This document shows, piece by piece, positions 18,971 through 29,099 of a DNA stretch of 64,000 bases. Numbering within the stretch: position 1 is the stretch's first letter; every line of letters begins with the position of its first letter. The stretch lies in assembly GCA_013388845.1 (NCBI GenBank), contig JACAEN010000008.1, forward strand, positions 1-64,000, written 5' to 3'. The position numbers and the translations under genes were made by a program. The notes beneath the pieces were generated by a model. That model was given only the letters and a program-made list of their open reading frames with translations, ran no database searches and was not told the origin of the DNA. The stretch is from Chloroflexota bacterium (GTDB lineage Bacteria; Chloroflexota; Dehalococcoidia; GIF9; AB-539-J10).

Positions 18971-19810
18971 ATGTTTCGGATTATTTATAGAGAGACTTTA
19001 GCGGCGAAAATTCATCTGTTCAAAATGGAAGCACCGGCAATTGCTAAGAAAGCTCAGGCGGGGCAGTTTGTTGTCGTCAGGATTGATGACAGGGGTGAGC
19101 GCATTCCGCTGACTCTTGCTAACTGGGATGGGAAAGAAGGCAGTGTTACCCTGGTGTTTATGGAAGTGGGAGCGACAACCTTCAGGCTGGCGTTGCTGAA
19201 AGCCGGTGACTCGGTTGCTGACCTTGTTGGCCCTCTTGGCGTACCAACGCATATTGAAAAATTCGGCACCGTAGTCTGTGTGGCCGGAGGAGTTGGCGCT
19301 GCACCGATAGCTCCTATTGCTAGGGCGCTGAAGGAGAAAGGAAACAAAATTATCTCCATTCTGGGAGCACGGAGCAAGAACTTGCTCTTCTGGGAAGACA
19401 AGCTCCGCAGCGTCAGCCACCGGCTAATAGTTACCACTGATGACGGCACGTATGGCCGCAAGGGAGTGGTAACCGAGCCACTTAAGGAGCTGCTTGAGGG
19501 TAAGGAGAAAATTGACCGAGTCATCGCCATTGGCCCGAGCATAATGATGAAGTTCTGTGCTCTGACCACCCGGCCTTTCGGGGTCAAGACTATTGTTAGC
19601 CTGAATCCCATAATGGTCGATGGCACCGGGATGTGTGGCTGCTGCCGGGTATCCGTTGGCGGCGTAACCAAGTTTGCCTGTGTGGACGGCCCCGATTTTG
19701 ACGGGCATCAGGTAGACTGGGACTTGCTCTTCGCCCGGCAACGCACCTATCTTAATGAGGAAAAACGCTCCTTTGAACAGTGGCAGGCTCAAGTGGGCAA
19801 GCGTTGTTGA
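18971..19810 (+). CDS. ferredoxin-NAD(P) reductase-like subunit (NfnA/SudB-like, FAD/NAD-binding)
   Basis: MFRIIYRETLAAKIHLFKMEAPAIAKKAQAGQFVVVRIDDRGERIPLTLAN; MCGCCRVSVGG 2Fe-2S binding region. Confidence 0.92.
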   Translation: MFRIIYRETLAAKIHLFKMEAPAIAKKAQAGQFVVVRIDDRGERIPLTLANWDGKEGSVTLVFMEVGATTFRLALLKAGDSVADLVGPLGVPTHIEKFGTVVCVAGGVGAAPIAPIARALKEKGNKIISILGARSKNLLFWEDKLRSVSHRLIVTTDDGTYGRKGVVTEPLKELLEGKEKIDRVIAIGPSIMMKFCALTTRPFGVKTIVSLNPIMVDGTGMCGCCRVSVGGVTKFACVDGPDFDGHQVDWDLLFARQRTYLNEEKRSFEQWQAQVGKRC

Positions 19811-19829
19811 ATTGAGGTCTAAACAACAT

Positions 19830-21230
19830 ATGGCCAAAGTGAATCTCAACAGAGAGCCCATGGCCAAGCAAGACCCCAAGATACGGGGTAGAAACTTCAA
19901 CGAAGTTGCCTTGGGTTACAGCGCCGAGCAGGCTAAAGCCGAGGCAAGCCGTTGTCTTCAATGTCCCAAACATCCCTGTACTGATGGCTGCCCGGTGGAG
20001 ATAAATATCCCCGGCTTTATCAAGGCTATCCTTGATGACAATATGCCCGAAGCGGTCAGAATACTCAAAGATAAGAACAGCCTGCCGGGCATCTGCGGGC
20101 GAGTCTGCCCGCAAGAGACACAGTGTGAACAAGCATGCTCGCTAGCTAAAAAAGGAGCGCCTATTGCCATCGGACGCCTGGAGCGCTACGTGGCGGACTG
20201 GGAGCGGACTAATATGGGGGCGCTGAACCCCAAGGCAATGCCTCCCAAACCAACTGGTAAACGGGTGGCGGTGGTCGGCTCAGGACCAGCCGGACTGGTT
20301 GCCTCTGCCGATTTGGCCAAGCTCGGCCATAGCGTTACTCTTTTTGAAGCATTGCATGTGGCTGGCGGGGTGTTGATGTATGGCATCCCCGAGTTCAGAC
20401 TGCCTAAAGAAATTGTGCAGACTGAGGTCGCCTACGTCACTTCGCTAGGGGTGAAGATTGAACTGGATTCAGTGGTAGGAAAGGTCGTGACGCTGGATGA
20501 ATTGCTGAAGAGCGGCTACCATGCTATTTTTCTAGGTACCGGTGCCGGAGCACCCATGTTTATGGACATTCCCGGTGAGAACTTAAATGGCATTTATTCC
20601 GCAAACGAGTTTCTGACCCGGGTTAATCTGATGAAGGCATATAAGTTTCCTGAATATGATACGCCGGTGGTAGTGGGCAGAAGGGTGGCAGTGATTGGCG
20701 GCGGTAATGTGGCTATGGACTCAGCCCGGTGCGCCCTCCGGCTTGGTGCTGACGAGGTTTACATTATCTACCGCCGCTCAGAAGCAGAGATGCCTGCCCG
20801 CCGTGAAGAAGTTGAGAATGCTAGGGAAGAGGGAATCCAGTTCAAGCTACTGACCAACCCCAAGAGATATATCGGCAATGAGTCGGGCTGGGTAACTGGT
20901 ATAGAGTGTTATGAGATGGAGTTGGGCGAGCCTGATGAGAGCGGTCGGCGACGCCCCATTGTCAAACAGGGAAGCGAGTTTATTTTGGAAGTGGATATGG
21001 TAGTAGCTGCCTTGGGCACCCGGCCCAATCCTCTCATCGCTCAAACTACTCCTGATTTGAAGACCGCCAGGCATGGTACAGTAATAGCTGACGAGATTAC
21101 GGGCAAGACGATGAAGGACAAAGTCTGGGCTGGCGGCGACATAGTTACCGGTGCCGCTACAGTAATAAGCGCTATGGGCGCTGCCCGCCGCGCAGCAAGG
21201 GATATAGATGAATATTTGAAGGGCATATAG
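19830..21230 (+). CDS. NADPH-dependent glutamate synthase small-subunit-like protein (NfnB/SudA-like); start at MAKVNLNREPM
   Basis: CLQCPKHPCTDGCPVEINIPGFI; GRVCPQETQCEQAC; GSGPAGLVASADLAKLGHSVTLFEA. Confidence 0.93.
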   Translation: MAKVNLNREPMAKQDPKIRGRNFNEVALGYSAEQAKAEASRCLQCPKHPCTDGCPVEINIPGFIKAILDDNMPEAVRILKDKNSLPGICGRVCPQETQCEQACSLAKKGAPIAIGRLERYVADWERTNMGALNPKAMPPKPTGKRVAVVGSGPAGLVASADLAKLGHSVTLFEALHVAGGVLMYGIPEFRLPKEIVQTEVAYVTSLGVKIELDSVVGKVVTLDELLKSGYHAIFLGTGAGAPMFMDIPGENLNGIYSANEFLTRVNLMKAYKFPEYDTPVVVGRRVAVIGGGNVAMDSARCALRLGADEVYIIYRRSEAEMPARREEVENAREEGIQFKLLTNPKRYIGNESGWVTGIECYEMELGEPDESGRRRPIVKQGSEFILEVDMVVAALGTRPNPLIAQTTPDLKTARHGTVIADEITGKTMKDKVWAGGDIVTGAATVISAMGAARRAARDIDEYLKGI

Positions 21231-21340
21231 GTTATTTATCACACCTATTTATAAAAATTAGTGTATAATATTAAACTTTAATTCTTTTTATCATCGAGTT
21301 GGCAATAGGCTGAATTGGAACTACCTTCCTAGGAGGATAG

Positions 21341-21769
21341 ATGGATAACTTTGAACCCAAAATAGTAGCTTTTTGCTGCAACTGGTGCTCTTATGCTGGT
21401 GCTGACCTGGCTGGCACTTCCAGAATACAGTACCCTCCCAATATCAGGATAATCAGGGTGATGTGTAGCGGCAGGGTGAGTCCTCTCTTTGTGCTTAAGG
21501 CACTCAGCGTGGGGGCTGATGGCGTGTTAGTTCTCGGTTGCCATCCTGGCGATTGCCATTACATCGAGGGGAACTACAAAACACTACGCCGTATAGCGCT
21601 ACTGAAGAATATGCTTGCTCAAATGGGAATCGAAGATGAGCGAATACGCCTCGATTGGGTTTCAGCCTCCGAGGGTAACCGTTTTGTCTCAATAGTCAGC
21701 GACATAACAAAGAAGGTCAAGGCTTTGGGTCCTTTTAGGAAAAATTTTGAGGAGAAAGAACATGGCTAA
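21341..21769 (+). CDS. methyl-viologen-reducing hydrogenase delta-type Fe-S protein (MvhD-like)
   Basis: [41 protein letters not shown]...[14 protein letters not shown]. Confidence 0.95.
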   Translation: MDNFEPKIVAFCCNWCSYAGADLAGTSRIQYPPNIRIIRVMCSGRVSPLFVLKALSVGADGVLVLGCHPGDCHYIEGNYKTLRRIALLKNMLAQMGIEDERIRLDWVSASEGNRFVSIVSDITKKVKALGPFRKNFEEKEHG

Positions 21770-22721
21770 ATTGAAAGTGGCTCTTTACTGGGCGGCTAGT
21801 TGCGGTGGATGTGAGATTGCGACTCTGCAAATAGGCGAGAAGATTCTAAAATTAGCTGAAGCTGCCGATATTGTGTTCTGGCCAGTGGCTGTGGATGTTA
21901 AGTATGCCGATGTGGGGAAGATGCCAGATAAAAGTATTGACGCCTGTCTCTTTAATGGGGCTATCCGAACCTCCGAGAACGAACATATTGCCAAACTATT
22001 ACGGGCTAAGTCCAAGTTGATGATTGCCTATGGCTCTTGTGCCTATGAGGGCTGTATACCAGGTCTGGCTAACTTCTATAACCGTCAAATGATATTCAAC
22101 CGCGCCTATGTTGAAACACCATCAACCGACAATCCTAAGAAAATCTATCCTCAAATGAGAGTTAAAGTGCCCGAGGGCGAGCTTGAGATTCCAGAGTTCT
22201 ACGATACAGTTAAAACCTTAGCCCAAACTGTGGACGTAGATTACTTCGTTCCCGGTTGTCCTCCCGAGGAAAAGAGTACCTGGCTTGCCTTGGAAGCCCT
22301 GATTGAAGGCAAGCTACCACCGAAAGGCACAGTCATAAGTCCCTCAACAAAGGCTGTTTGCGATGAGTGCCCTCGTAAGAAAGAGGAAAAGAAAATCAAG
22401 AAATTCTATCGACCCTATGAAATTATCCCTGAACCGGAAAAATGCCTGCTGGAGCAGGGATTGCTGTGTTACGGCATAGCTACTCGAGGAGGCTGTGGCG
22501 CTCTTTGCCCCCAGGCTAATATGCCTTGTACTGGCTGTTACGGGCCAGTCGAGGGGGTGATTGACCAAGGAGCCCACTTTTTGAGTGCTCTCTCTTCTAT
22601 TATTGACTCCAACGACCCTGAGGAGATTCAGAAGATAGTCAACGACATTCCTGACCCGGCAGGCACCTTTTACCGCTACAGTCTGCCAGCTTCATTACTC
22701 AGGAGAGCGAGGATAAAATGA
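21762..22721 (+). CDS. [NiFe] hydrogenase small subunit (MvhG-like, F420-non-reducing type)
   Basis: [24 protein letters not shown]...[16 protein letters not shown]...VPGCPPEE...[21 protein letters not shown]. Confidence 0.94.
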   Translation: MAKLKVALYWAASCGGCEIATLQIGEKILKLAEAADIVFWPVAVDVKYADVGKMPDKSIDACLFNGAIRTSENEHIAKLLRAKSKLMIAYGSCAYEGCIPGLANFYNRQMIFNRAYVETPSTDNPKKIYPQMRVKVPEGELEIPEFYDTVKTLAQTVDVDYFVPGCPPEEKSTWLALEALIEGKLPPKGTVISPSTKAVCDECPRKKEEKKIKKFYRPYEIIPEPEKCLLEQGLLCYGIATRGGCGALCPQANMPCTGCYGPVEGVIDQGAHFLSALSSIIDSNDPEEIQKIVNDIPDPAGTFYRYSLPASLLRRARIK

Positions 22722-24187
22722 AAAAGATAATGATAGACCCCATCACCCGACTTGAGGGCCATGGCAAAATTGCCATCTTTCTCAATGACGATGGTGGGGT
22801 AGCCAATGTTTATTTTCAGGTTCCTGAACTCAGAGGATTTGAGAAATTTTCTGAGGGACGCCCGGCTGAGGACATGCCTCAGATCACCCAGCGCATCTGC
22901 GGTGTTTGCCCCGAAGCCCACCACATGGCATCAACCAAAGCCTTAGATGACCTGTTCCATGCCGAGCCGACCAGCACAGCTAAAAAGCTTCGCGAACTCC
23001 TGTATAGTTCTTTTTATGTAACTGACCATACCACCCATTTTTACATTCTGGCCGGGCCTGATTTCGTTATGGGCCCAGATGCTGCTCCTGCGGAGCGCAA
23101 TATCCTCGGTGTAATTGCTAAAGTAGGGCTGGAACTGGGAGGCGCTGTAATCAGGACCCGTCATGAAAATCACTGGGTTATCCAAACAATTGGTGGCCGC
23201 CCAATACACCCCTGCTTCGGATTGCCCGGCGGTGTAAGCAAAGCCATAAATGAAGAAGAAAGAGCAAAGATAGAAGAGATAGCGAAGGCATCGGTAGAGT
23301 TCGCCAAATTATCCCTTAAGGTCTTTAATGACGTGGTCCTCAAGAACAAAGAGTATTTAGACATGATACTGAGCGATACTTTTACCCATCGGACTTACTA
23401 TATGGGCCTAGTTGATAAGAACAACAAAGTCAACTTCTACGATGGCAAAGTACGAGTGGTTGACCCCGAGGGCAAAGAGTTCTGCAAGTATGCCCCCCGA
23501 GAATATCTGGAACATATCGCTGAACATGTCGAACCTTGGACATACCTGAAGTTTCCCTACCTCAAGAAAGTCGGCTGGAAAGGTTTTGTTGACGGCAAAG
23601 ATAGTGGAGTTTACCGAGCCACACCTTTGTCCCGACTGAACGCCGCTGACGGTATGGCCACTCCCTTAGCCCAAGAAGAATATGAAAAGATGTATTCCAC
23701 TCTCGGAGGTAAGCCCATTCATCACACCCTGGCAACCCACTGGGCGCGCCTGATTGAGCTTCTTTATGCTGCTGAAAGAATGCTAGAGCTTAGTCGAGAT
23801 CCGGAAATAACCAGCCCGAATATTCGCAACATACCAACAGCGACTCCCGATGAAGGAGTAGGCATTGTCGAGGCACCGAGGGGTACTCTCACACATCATT
23901 ACATTACCGACGAAAAAGGGGTGATAAAGAAGTGTAACTTAATCGTGGGCACTACCAATAATTATGCCGCTTTCTATATGTCAGTTAAGAGGGCTGCTGA
24001 GGACTTGATAAAACCTGGCAAAAAGATAACTGAAGGGTTGCTCAACCGCATTGAGATGGCCTGGCGTCCTTACGACCTCTGCCTTGCTTGCGCTACCCAT
24101 GCTCTCCCCGGGCAATTGCCTCTGGAAGTGGTCATCTACGATGCCCAGGGCAATGAGCTACAAAGGCTCAGCCAAGGCATCTCATAA
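22718..24187 (+). CDS. [NiFe] hydrogenase large subunit (MvhA-like)
   Basis: L1 motif RICGVCPEAHHM and L2 motif YDLCLACATHALPGQ with a short C-terminal extension after the His. Confidence 0.97.
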   Translation: MKKIMIDPITRLEGHGKIAIFLNDDGGVANVYFQVPELRGFEKFSEGRPAEDMPQITQRICGVCPEAHHMASTKALDDLFHAEPTSTAKKLRELLYSSFYVTDHTTHFYILAGPDFVMGPDAAPAERNILGVIAKVGLELGGAVIRTRHENHWVIQTIGGRPIHPCFGLPGGVSKAINEEERAKIEEIAKASVEFAKLSLKVFNDVVLKNKEYLDMILSDTFTHRTYYMGLVDKNNKVNFYDGKVRVVDPEGKEFCKYAPREYLEHIAEHVEPWTYLKFPYLKKVGWKGFVDGKDSGVYRATPLSRLNAADGMATPLAQEEYEKMYSTLGGKPIHHTLATHWARLIELLYAAERMLELSRDPEITSPNIRNIPTATPDEGVGIVEAPRGTLTHHYITDEKGVIKKCNLIVGTTNNYAAFYMSVKRAAEDLIKPGKKITEGLLNRIEMAWRPYDLCLACATHALPGQLPLEVVIYDAQGNELQRLSQGIS

Positions 24188-24218
24188 CAAGTTTTCGCAA
24201 GGGCATTCAGCCACCACA

Positions 24219-24295
24219 TGTCACCCTGAGCGAAGTGAAGGGTCTGGAAAGAGCATCGAGATTCTTCGCCCCGACAAGTCGGGGCTCAGAATAGT
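24219..24295. repeat. interspersed palindromic repeats (tcaccctgagcgaagtgaag; gagattcttcgccccgacaagtcggggctcagaat)
   Basis: Two tandem members of the family seen at 5311, 6080, 13436 and 53614. Confidence 0.78.
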
Positions 24296-24330
24296 TGTAA
24301 GATGAGTCATTACTGCTCACATCAAGGAAA

Positions 24331-24795
24331 ATGAAAACCTTGGTTCTAGGGCTAGGAAATCCTATTCTTTCCGACGATAGTGTGGGGATTAAGGCAGCCC
24401 AAGAGATAGGGAAAAGACTCAACAACCCCCAAATAACTGTCGCGGAAACAAGTGCAGCCGGCCTTAGCCTTTTGGATTCGATTGCAGGCTATGACAAAGC
24501 TATTATCATTGATGCCGTCCAAACCAAGAACGGGAAAGCCGGACAGATATATCGCATGGGGCCTGAGGATTTTTCTTACACTAAACGTTTCTCCTCTCCC
24601 CATCAAATAAACTTGATCACTGCCCTGGAAGTGGGAAAGATGCTTGGCTTAGTCATGCCCCAAAAAATCACCATATTCGCTGTGGAGGCCAAAAATGTTA
24701 CTAACTTTGGCGAGCAATGTACCCCAAAGGTGGAGCAAGCAATTCCCAAAGTGGTTGAGATGGTGCTACAAGAGCTAAATGCTGAAAATCCTTGA
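24331..24795 (+). CDS. [NiFe] hydrogenase maturation protease (HyaD/HycI family)
   Basis: MKTLVLGLGNPILSDDSVGIKAAQEI; next to the hydrogenase large subunit. Confidence 0.92.
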   Translation: MKTLVLGLGNPILSDDSVGIKAAQEIGKRLNNPQITVAETSAAGLSLLDSIAGYDKAIIIDAVQTKNGKAGQIYRMGPEDFSYTKRFSSPHQINLITALEVGKMLGLVMPQKITIFAVEAKNVTNFGEQCTPKVEQAIPKVVEMVLQELNAENP

Positions 24796-24817
24796 AGGCT
24801 AAGGTTGCCGTTCTGTC

Positions 24818-25285
24818 TTATTCGCTAGCAACATAAAGCCCGCTTTTACCTCCACTCTTCCTAACTAGGCGAATCTCTCCGATGGTCATGCCTCTGTCCA
24901 CTGCCTTGCACATGTCATAGATAGTCAGAGCACTCACGGATACCGCTACTAGCGCTTCCATTTCAAATCCTGTTTTCCCTATCCCTTTAGCGCTGGCAGT
25001 AATCTCAACTCCGACGAAGTCGGAGCCCTTTTCGGGGAGATGAAACTCGATTGCCACGTGGGTAAGCTGGAGTGGGTGACACAGAGGTATAAGGCGATGG
25101 GTTTCCTTGGCAGCCAAGATTCCCGCCGTTTTGGCCACACCTAAGACGTCTCCTTTTTCCAGTCCTCCCTTACGGATAAGCTCTAAGGTGGCAGGCTTCA
25201 TCTGCACCTTGCCTTTGGCTATCGCCTGGCGTTCCGTTTCTTCTTTCTGGGTGATATCTATCATGCGAATTGAGCCTGACTCCAT
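24818..25285 (-). CDS. moaC: cyclic pyranopterin monophosphate synthase MoaC
   Basis: MIDITQKEETERQAIAKGKVQMKPATLELI; KTAGILAAKETHRLIPLCHPLQLTH; MEALVAVSVSALTIYDMCKAVD. Confidence 0.96.
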   Translation of the reverse strand: MESGSIRMIDITQKEETERQAIAKGKVQMKPATLELIRKGGLEKGDVLGVAKTAGILAAKETHRLIPLCHPLQLTHVAIEFHLPEKGSDFVGVEITASAKGIGKTGFEMEALVAVSVSALTIYDMCKAVDRGMTIGEIRLVRKSGGKSGLYVASE

Positions 25286-25287
25286 TT

Positions 25288-26274
25288 TTAACCTCCAATC
25301 TGTGACATCTTTCGATTCACCAGCCTGATATTGCCCTCGCCCAAATGATGACGCGCTGGCTTAGAAGCCACTGCCTTCAGAATCAAGCGTTTTAGCTCTC
25401 CAATCGACGCATTGTTACGCAGCGGCACTTTTAGGTCAATTTCATCTTCTCCTAGAAGGCAAGGACGCAGCTTGCCATCAGGGGTAAGTCGCATGCGGTT
25501 ACATCGGGAGCAAAAGGCAGTCTCGGTGAGGGGACTGATGAAGCCTATAGTACCCCTGGCTCCCGCCAAGCGGTAGTACATAGCAGGTCCATTGCCAGTT
25601 ATACCGCGGAAATCGGGACAAGGCTCGAGCTTGCCCAGCAAACTAATCTGTTTTCGCAATTCAATGGAAGGTACAAACTCTGCTACATCCTTGAAAGGCA
25701 TAAGCTCGATGAATCGGATGTGCCATCCGTCCTTAGAGGTCATCCTAGCAAAATCCAGTACTTCATCGTCGTTTATGCCTCGCATGACCACCGTGTTTAT
25801 CTTGACCGGCTCGAAGCCAGCTTCTCTTGCTCCTTCGATGCCCCCAAGAACAGCTTCCAATTTTCCCAGACGGGTTACGTAGCGAAACTTATCAGGTTTA
25901 AGCGTGTCCAAGCTCACATTAACTCTGGTTAAACCCGCTTGCTTGAGTTCCAGAGCATATTCCTTGAGAAGCACCCCGTTTGTCGTCAACGATAGCTCTT
26001 CAATACCTTCTATTCGAGATAACATGCGAATGAGCTCAGGCAATTCGACCCTCACCAAAGGCTCGCCACCAGTGAGCCTTATCTTGTTGATGCCCAGCTC
26101 TGCCGCTGCTTGGACAATAGCCCGAATCTCCTCATAGGAGAGGATTTCGCTATGGGATATCTGGGGGACACCTTCTGGCGGCATGCAATAGATACAGCGC
26201 AGGTTACAACGGTCAGTAACTGAAATTCGGAGATAATTTATGCTCCGTCCAAAAGAATCAAGAATTCCACTCAT
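25288..26274 (-). CDS. moaA: GTP 3',8-cyclase MoaA
   Basis: YLRISVTDRCNLRCIYCMPPEG; NKIRLTGGEPLVR; FCSRCNRMRLTPDGKLRPCLLGEDEIDLK. Confidence 0.97.
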   Translation of the reverse strand: MSGILDSFGRSINYLRISVTDRCNLRCIYCMPPEGVPQISHSEILSYEEIRAIVQAAAELGINKIRLTGGEPLVRVELPELIRMLSRIEGIEELSLTTNGVLLKEYALELKQAGLTRVNVSLDTLKPDKFRYVTRLGKLEAVLGGIEGAREAGFEPVKINTVVMRGINDDEVLDFARMTSKDGWHIRFIELMPFKDVAEFVPSIELRKQISLLGKLEPCPDFRGITGNGPAMYYRLAGARGTIGFISPLTETAFCSRCNRMRLTPDGKLRPCLLGEDEIDLKVPLRNNASIGELKRLILKAVASKPARHHLGEGNIRLVNRKMSQIGG

Positions 26275-27365
26275 TGGTTAACTCCTCTTTCTATAATGTG
26301 CACGCCAGTAGCTTTGAAAGTAGCACAGACCTCCTTGCCTTCTTGTAAATTCAATTCCTCGGCTGATATCTTAGTGACCAAAGCTACAAGGCGAAAGCCA
26401 CAATCTATTTCCACCCGGCTAAGAGGTCCGAGCGTGGTTACCCGGGTCACTTTCCCTTGAAAGTAATTCCTCGCCGAACTCCGATGAAAAATCGGAGCTA
26501 ACGTGATATCTTCAGGCCTGATGCAAGCATATACTTCCTTTCCTGCAGGATAGTTAGAAACTGCCTGTATCCCGATTCTATGGGGACCAATCTTTACCGT
26601 GACTATGCCGTCACTATTCGTAATTATTACGCCTTCCAGAACGTTCTCCACACCAACAAAATTAGCCACCTCTTCATTTTTGGGTGAATAGAATATATCG
26701 TCAGCATTGCCTGTTTGGACAAGTCTGCCATCGATAAGCACCCCTATCCTGTCAGCAAGTTGCCGCCCTTGGGACATGTCATGCGTCGACATTATCATGG
26801 TGGTGTTATGTTGCCTAGCAACATATGAAATTACCTGCTCAATCTTGGCTGAGGAAACAGGGTCAAGGTTCGCTGTGGGCTCGTCCAATAACAACACCTC
26901 AGGTTCGAGCACCAGGGACCTGGCTAAAGCTACCCTCTGCGCCTCCCCTCCCGACAGTGTCCGGGCGTTTCTATTCTTGTAGCCTTCTAAACCAACCATT
27001 TTTAGAATAAGGTCAACTTTCTCAGCAATCCTGTGCTTTTCCTCTCCCCTCCACCTCAAGCCGCAAGCAACATTGTCGTAGACGCTCAAATTGAATACCT
27101 GAGGCTTCTGGTGTACAAATGACATCCGACGACGTATCTCCAATCTTTGTTTCCTTGACCCGGGTACACGCTTGCCGTCAAAATAGACTTCCCCTGCGCT
27201 AGGAACTTCCAGAAGGTCTATAATACGTAAAAGCGTTGTTTTGCCCGCTCCGGTCGGGCCAATCACGGCGAAAACTTCACCCTTGCCAATACTCAGGTTC
27301 AAACCTTTCAGTACCTCTCTACTACCATATCTATGGCTTAACCCGACCAATTCTATGAGGGACAT
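26271..27365 (-). CDS. tungstate/molybdate ABC transporter ATP-binding protein (TupC/WtpC-like)
   Basis: GPTGAGKTTLLRIIDLLE; LSGGEAQRVALARSLVLEPEVLLLDEPTANLDP; C-terminal TOBE-like domain. Confidence 0.9.
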   Translation of the reverse strand: MSLIELVGLSHRYGSREVLKGLNLSIGKGEVFAVIGPTGAGKTTLLRIIDLLEVPSAGEVYFDGKRVPGSRKQRLEIRRRMSFVHQKPQVFNLSVYDNVACGLRWRGEEKHRIAEKVDLILKMVGLEGYKNRNARTLSGGEAQRVALARSLVLEPEVLLLDEPTANLDPVSSAKIEQVISYVARQHNTTMIMSTHDMSQGRQLADRIGVLIDGRLVQTGNADDIFYSPKNEEVANFVGVENVLEGVIITNSDGIVTVKIGPHRIGIQAVSNYPAGKEVYACIRPEDITLAPIFHRSSARNYFQGKVTRVTTLGPLSRVEIDCGFRLVALVTKISAEELNLQEGKEVCATFKATGVHIIERGVNQ

Positions 27366-27367
27366 TT

Positions 27368-28054
27368 TCACCTCTGCTGTAACCTATATAAAGCAATATT
27401 AACAATGAGTGCTAGAAGCAGTAAAATTATGCCTAACGCCAAGGATAATTCGAGTTCGCCTTTGGATGTCTCCAGCGAGATTGCTGTAGTCATCACCCTG
27501 GTGAATCCCTTGAGATTTCCCCCGACCATAAGGGCACATCCAACCTCTGATATGGCCCTACCAAAGCCCAGTATCACCGCTGCCACAACAGCATACCTTG
27601 CTTCTCTCAGTACAAGCAGAGTAATCTGAAAGTCGCTGGCACCAAGCGAGGTAGCGGTATCCACGATCTCTTTGGCTACGCCGCTTAGAGCCGAAATTGT
27701 CAAGCCCAGCAGTATCGGCGTGATCAGTATCATCTGACCAATTATCATGGCGATGGGAGTAAAAAGTATGCCAAGCTCACCAAGGGGCCCAGCTCGGGAG
27801 AAAAGGACAAAAACAAATAAGCCAATAATTACACTGGGCAGGCTAAATAATGCCTGGATGATATTTATTAAAACCCTTTTCCCGCGGAACTGGTGGAAGT
27901 GTATTAAACTCCCCAGCGGTAGGCAGATTAGAGAGGCTAGAAGACAAGCGGTTCCTGAAATCCTCAAAGATCTTCCCGCTATCTCCATCACTTCCGGGTC
28001 AAGGGAGATTATAAGTTCTATGGCCTTGATAAGGCCGTCCCATATTTCAGTCAA
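27368..28054 (-). CDS. tungstate ABC transporter permease (TupB-like)
   Basis: ABC permease EAA-like region LGASDFQITLLVLREARYAVVAAVILGFGRAISEVGCALMVGGN. Confidence 0.88.
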   Translation of the reverse strand: MTEIWDGLIKAIELIISLDPEVMEIAGRSLRISGTACLLASLICLPLGSLIHFHQFRGKRVLINIIQALFSLPSVIIGLFVFVLFSRAGPLGELGILFTPIAMIIGQMILITPILLGLTISALSGVAKEIVDTATSLGASDFQITLLVLREARYAVVAAVILGFGRAISEVGCALMVGGNLKGFTRVMTTAISLETSKGELELSLALGIILLLLALIVNIALYRLQQR

Positions 28055-28088
28055 CTGCTCTAGCTCGCCCTCTTTCCTTCAAGATTCG

Positions 28089-28982
28089 CTATTGCTCCGG
28101 CTCGGCACCGGCACAAGGCGTAAATAGTGGCATGCCATAGTCCTTCACACCATACTCTCTGATTAGCTCCTGTATTTCACTTGAAGTAAGGAAATCTATC
28201 AGACTACTTGCCATCTCAATTTTGGTATCGGGATGTTTTTCAGGACTCACAGCAATTACCGAGTAAACGTTGAGCAATATCTGTCCCTCTTCTACTAGCG
28301 GCACCAAGTCGAGCTTACCTTTGTAAGCCAGGAAAGTGCCTATATCAGTCAAAGTATAAGCGTTCATCTCACTAGCCATGAGCAAGGTCGGCCCCATCCC
28401 CCTCCCAGCTTCTATGTACCCCATTTCTTCTGCCTTAGCCCAACTTGATTCTTGCACCGCTGTATAATTAAAACCGGCTGCCTTCCAGATAGCCTTCTCC
28501 CTCGCGTGGGTTCCAGATTCATCTCCTCGGGAAACAAATTTGATTTGTTGCGGGTTCTCCGCCCCCTCCTCCATCAGTTTCTTGAAGGCCTCCTCGGGAC
28601 CAAGACCTTTGATACCTGCCGGGTCATCAGGCGGCCCCACAATAAGGAAATAGTTATAGGCAAAGGGAACCCTTCCTACACCATAGCCTTCAGCTACAAA
28701 CTGCTCTTCACGAGCTTTATCATGAATGACAACAGCATCTACATCCCCCCTTTTGCCATATTCGAGGGCTATCCCGGTGCCAACGCAGAGGATATCCAGT
28801 TCCACTCCATACTTCTCCTCAAACATGAGCTCAAGGTACTCCCATAACCCAGTATCATAGAGGCTGGAAGTAGTAGCCACTTTCAAGGAAGGAGCACGTG
28901 CCGTTACATTGAGGCTAACAATTGCGGCAACTGCCACTACCGCCAGCGCGACTACTCCCATCTTCATACTTGTTTTCTTCAT
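28089..28982 (-). CDS. tungstate ABC transporter substrate-binding protein (TupA-like)
   Basis: N-terminal signal/TM; VATTSSLYDTGLWEYLELMFEEKYGVELDILCVGTGIALEYGKRGDVDAVVIHD matches TupA signature. Confidence 0.9.
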   Translation of the reverse strand: MKKTSMKMGVVALAVVAVAAIVSLNVTARAPSLKVATTSSLYDTGLWEYLELMFEEKYGVELDILCVGTGIALEYGKRGDVDAVVIHDKAREEQFVAEGYGVGRVPFAYNYFLIVGPPDDPAGIKGLGPEEAFKKLMEEGAENPQQIKFVSRGDESGTHAREKAIWKAAGFNYTAVQESSWAKAEEMGYIEAGRGMGPTLLMASEMNAYTLTDIGTFLAYKGKLDLVPLVEEGQILLNVYSVIAVSPEKHPDTKIEMASSLIDFLTSSEIQELIREYGVKDYGMPLFTPCAGAEPEQ

Positions 28983-29062
28983 GCTTATCCCAGAATAAAA
29001 CAGACTCTTGTTTAACTAATTAGCTAAACCACGAGCGGTTTACAGCAAGCAACAAACGGGAA

Positions 29063-29091
29063 TAAAAAAAGCACCGTTACAAAGACGGTGC
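29063..29091 (-). terminator. intrinsic terminator between the riboswitch-like leader and tupA
   Basis: Minus strand GCACCGT-CTTTGTA-ACGGTGC-TTTTTTT. Confidence 0.85.
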
Positions 29092-29099
29092 TGTCCAGA

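Noticed and set aside
19054-19671. 205-aa minus-strand ORF
   Set aside because: Antisense shadow of the NfnA-like gene.
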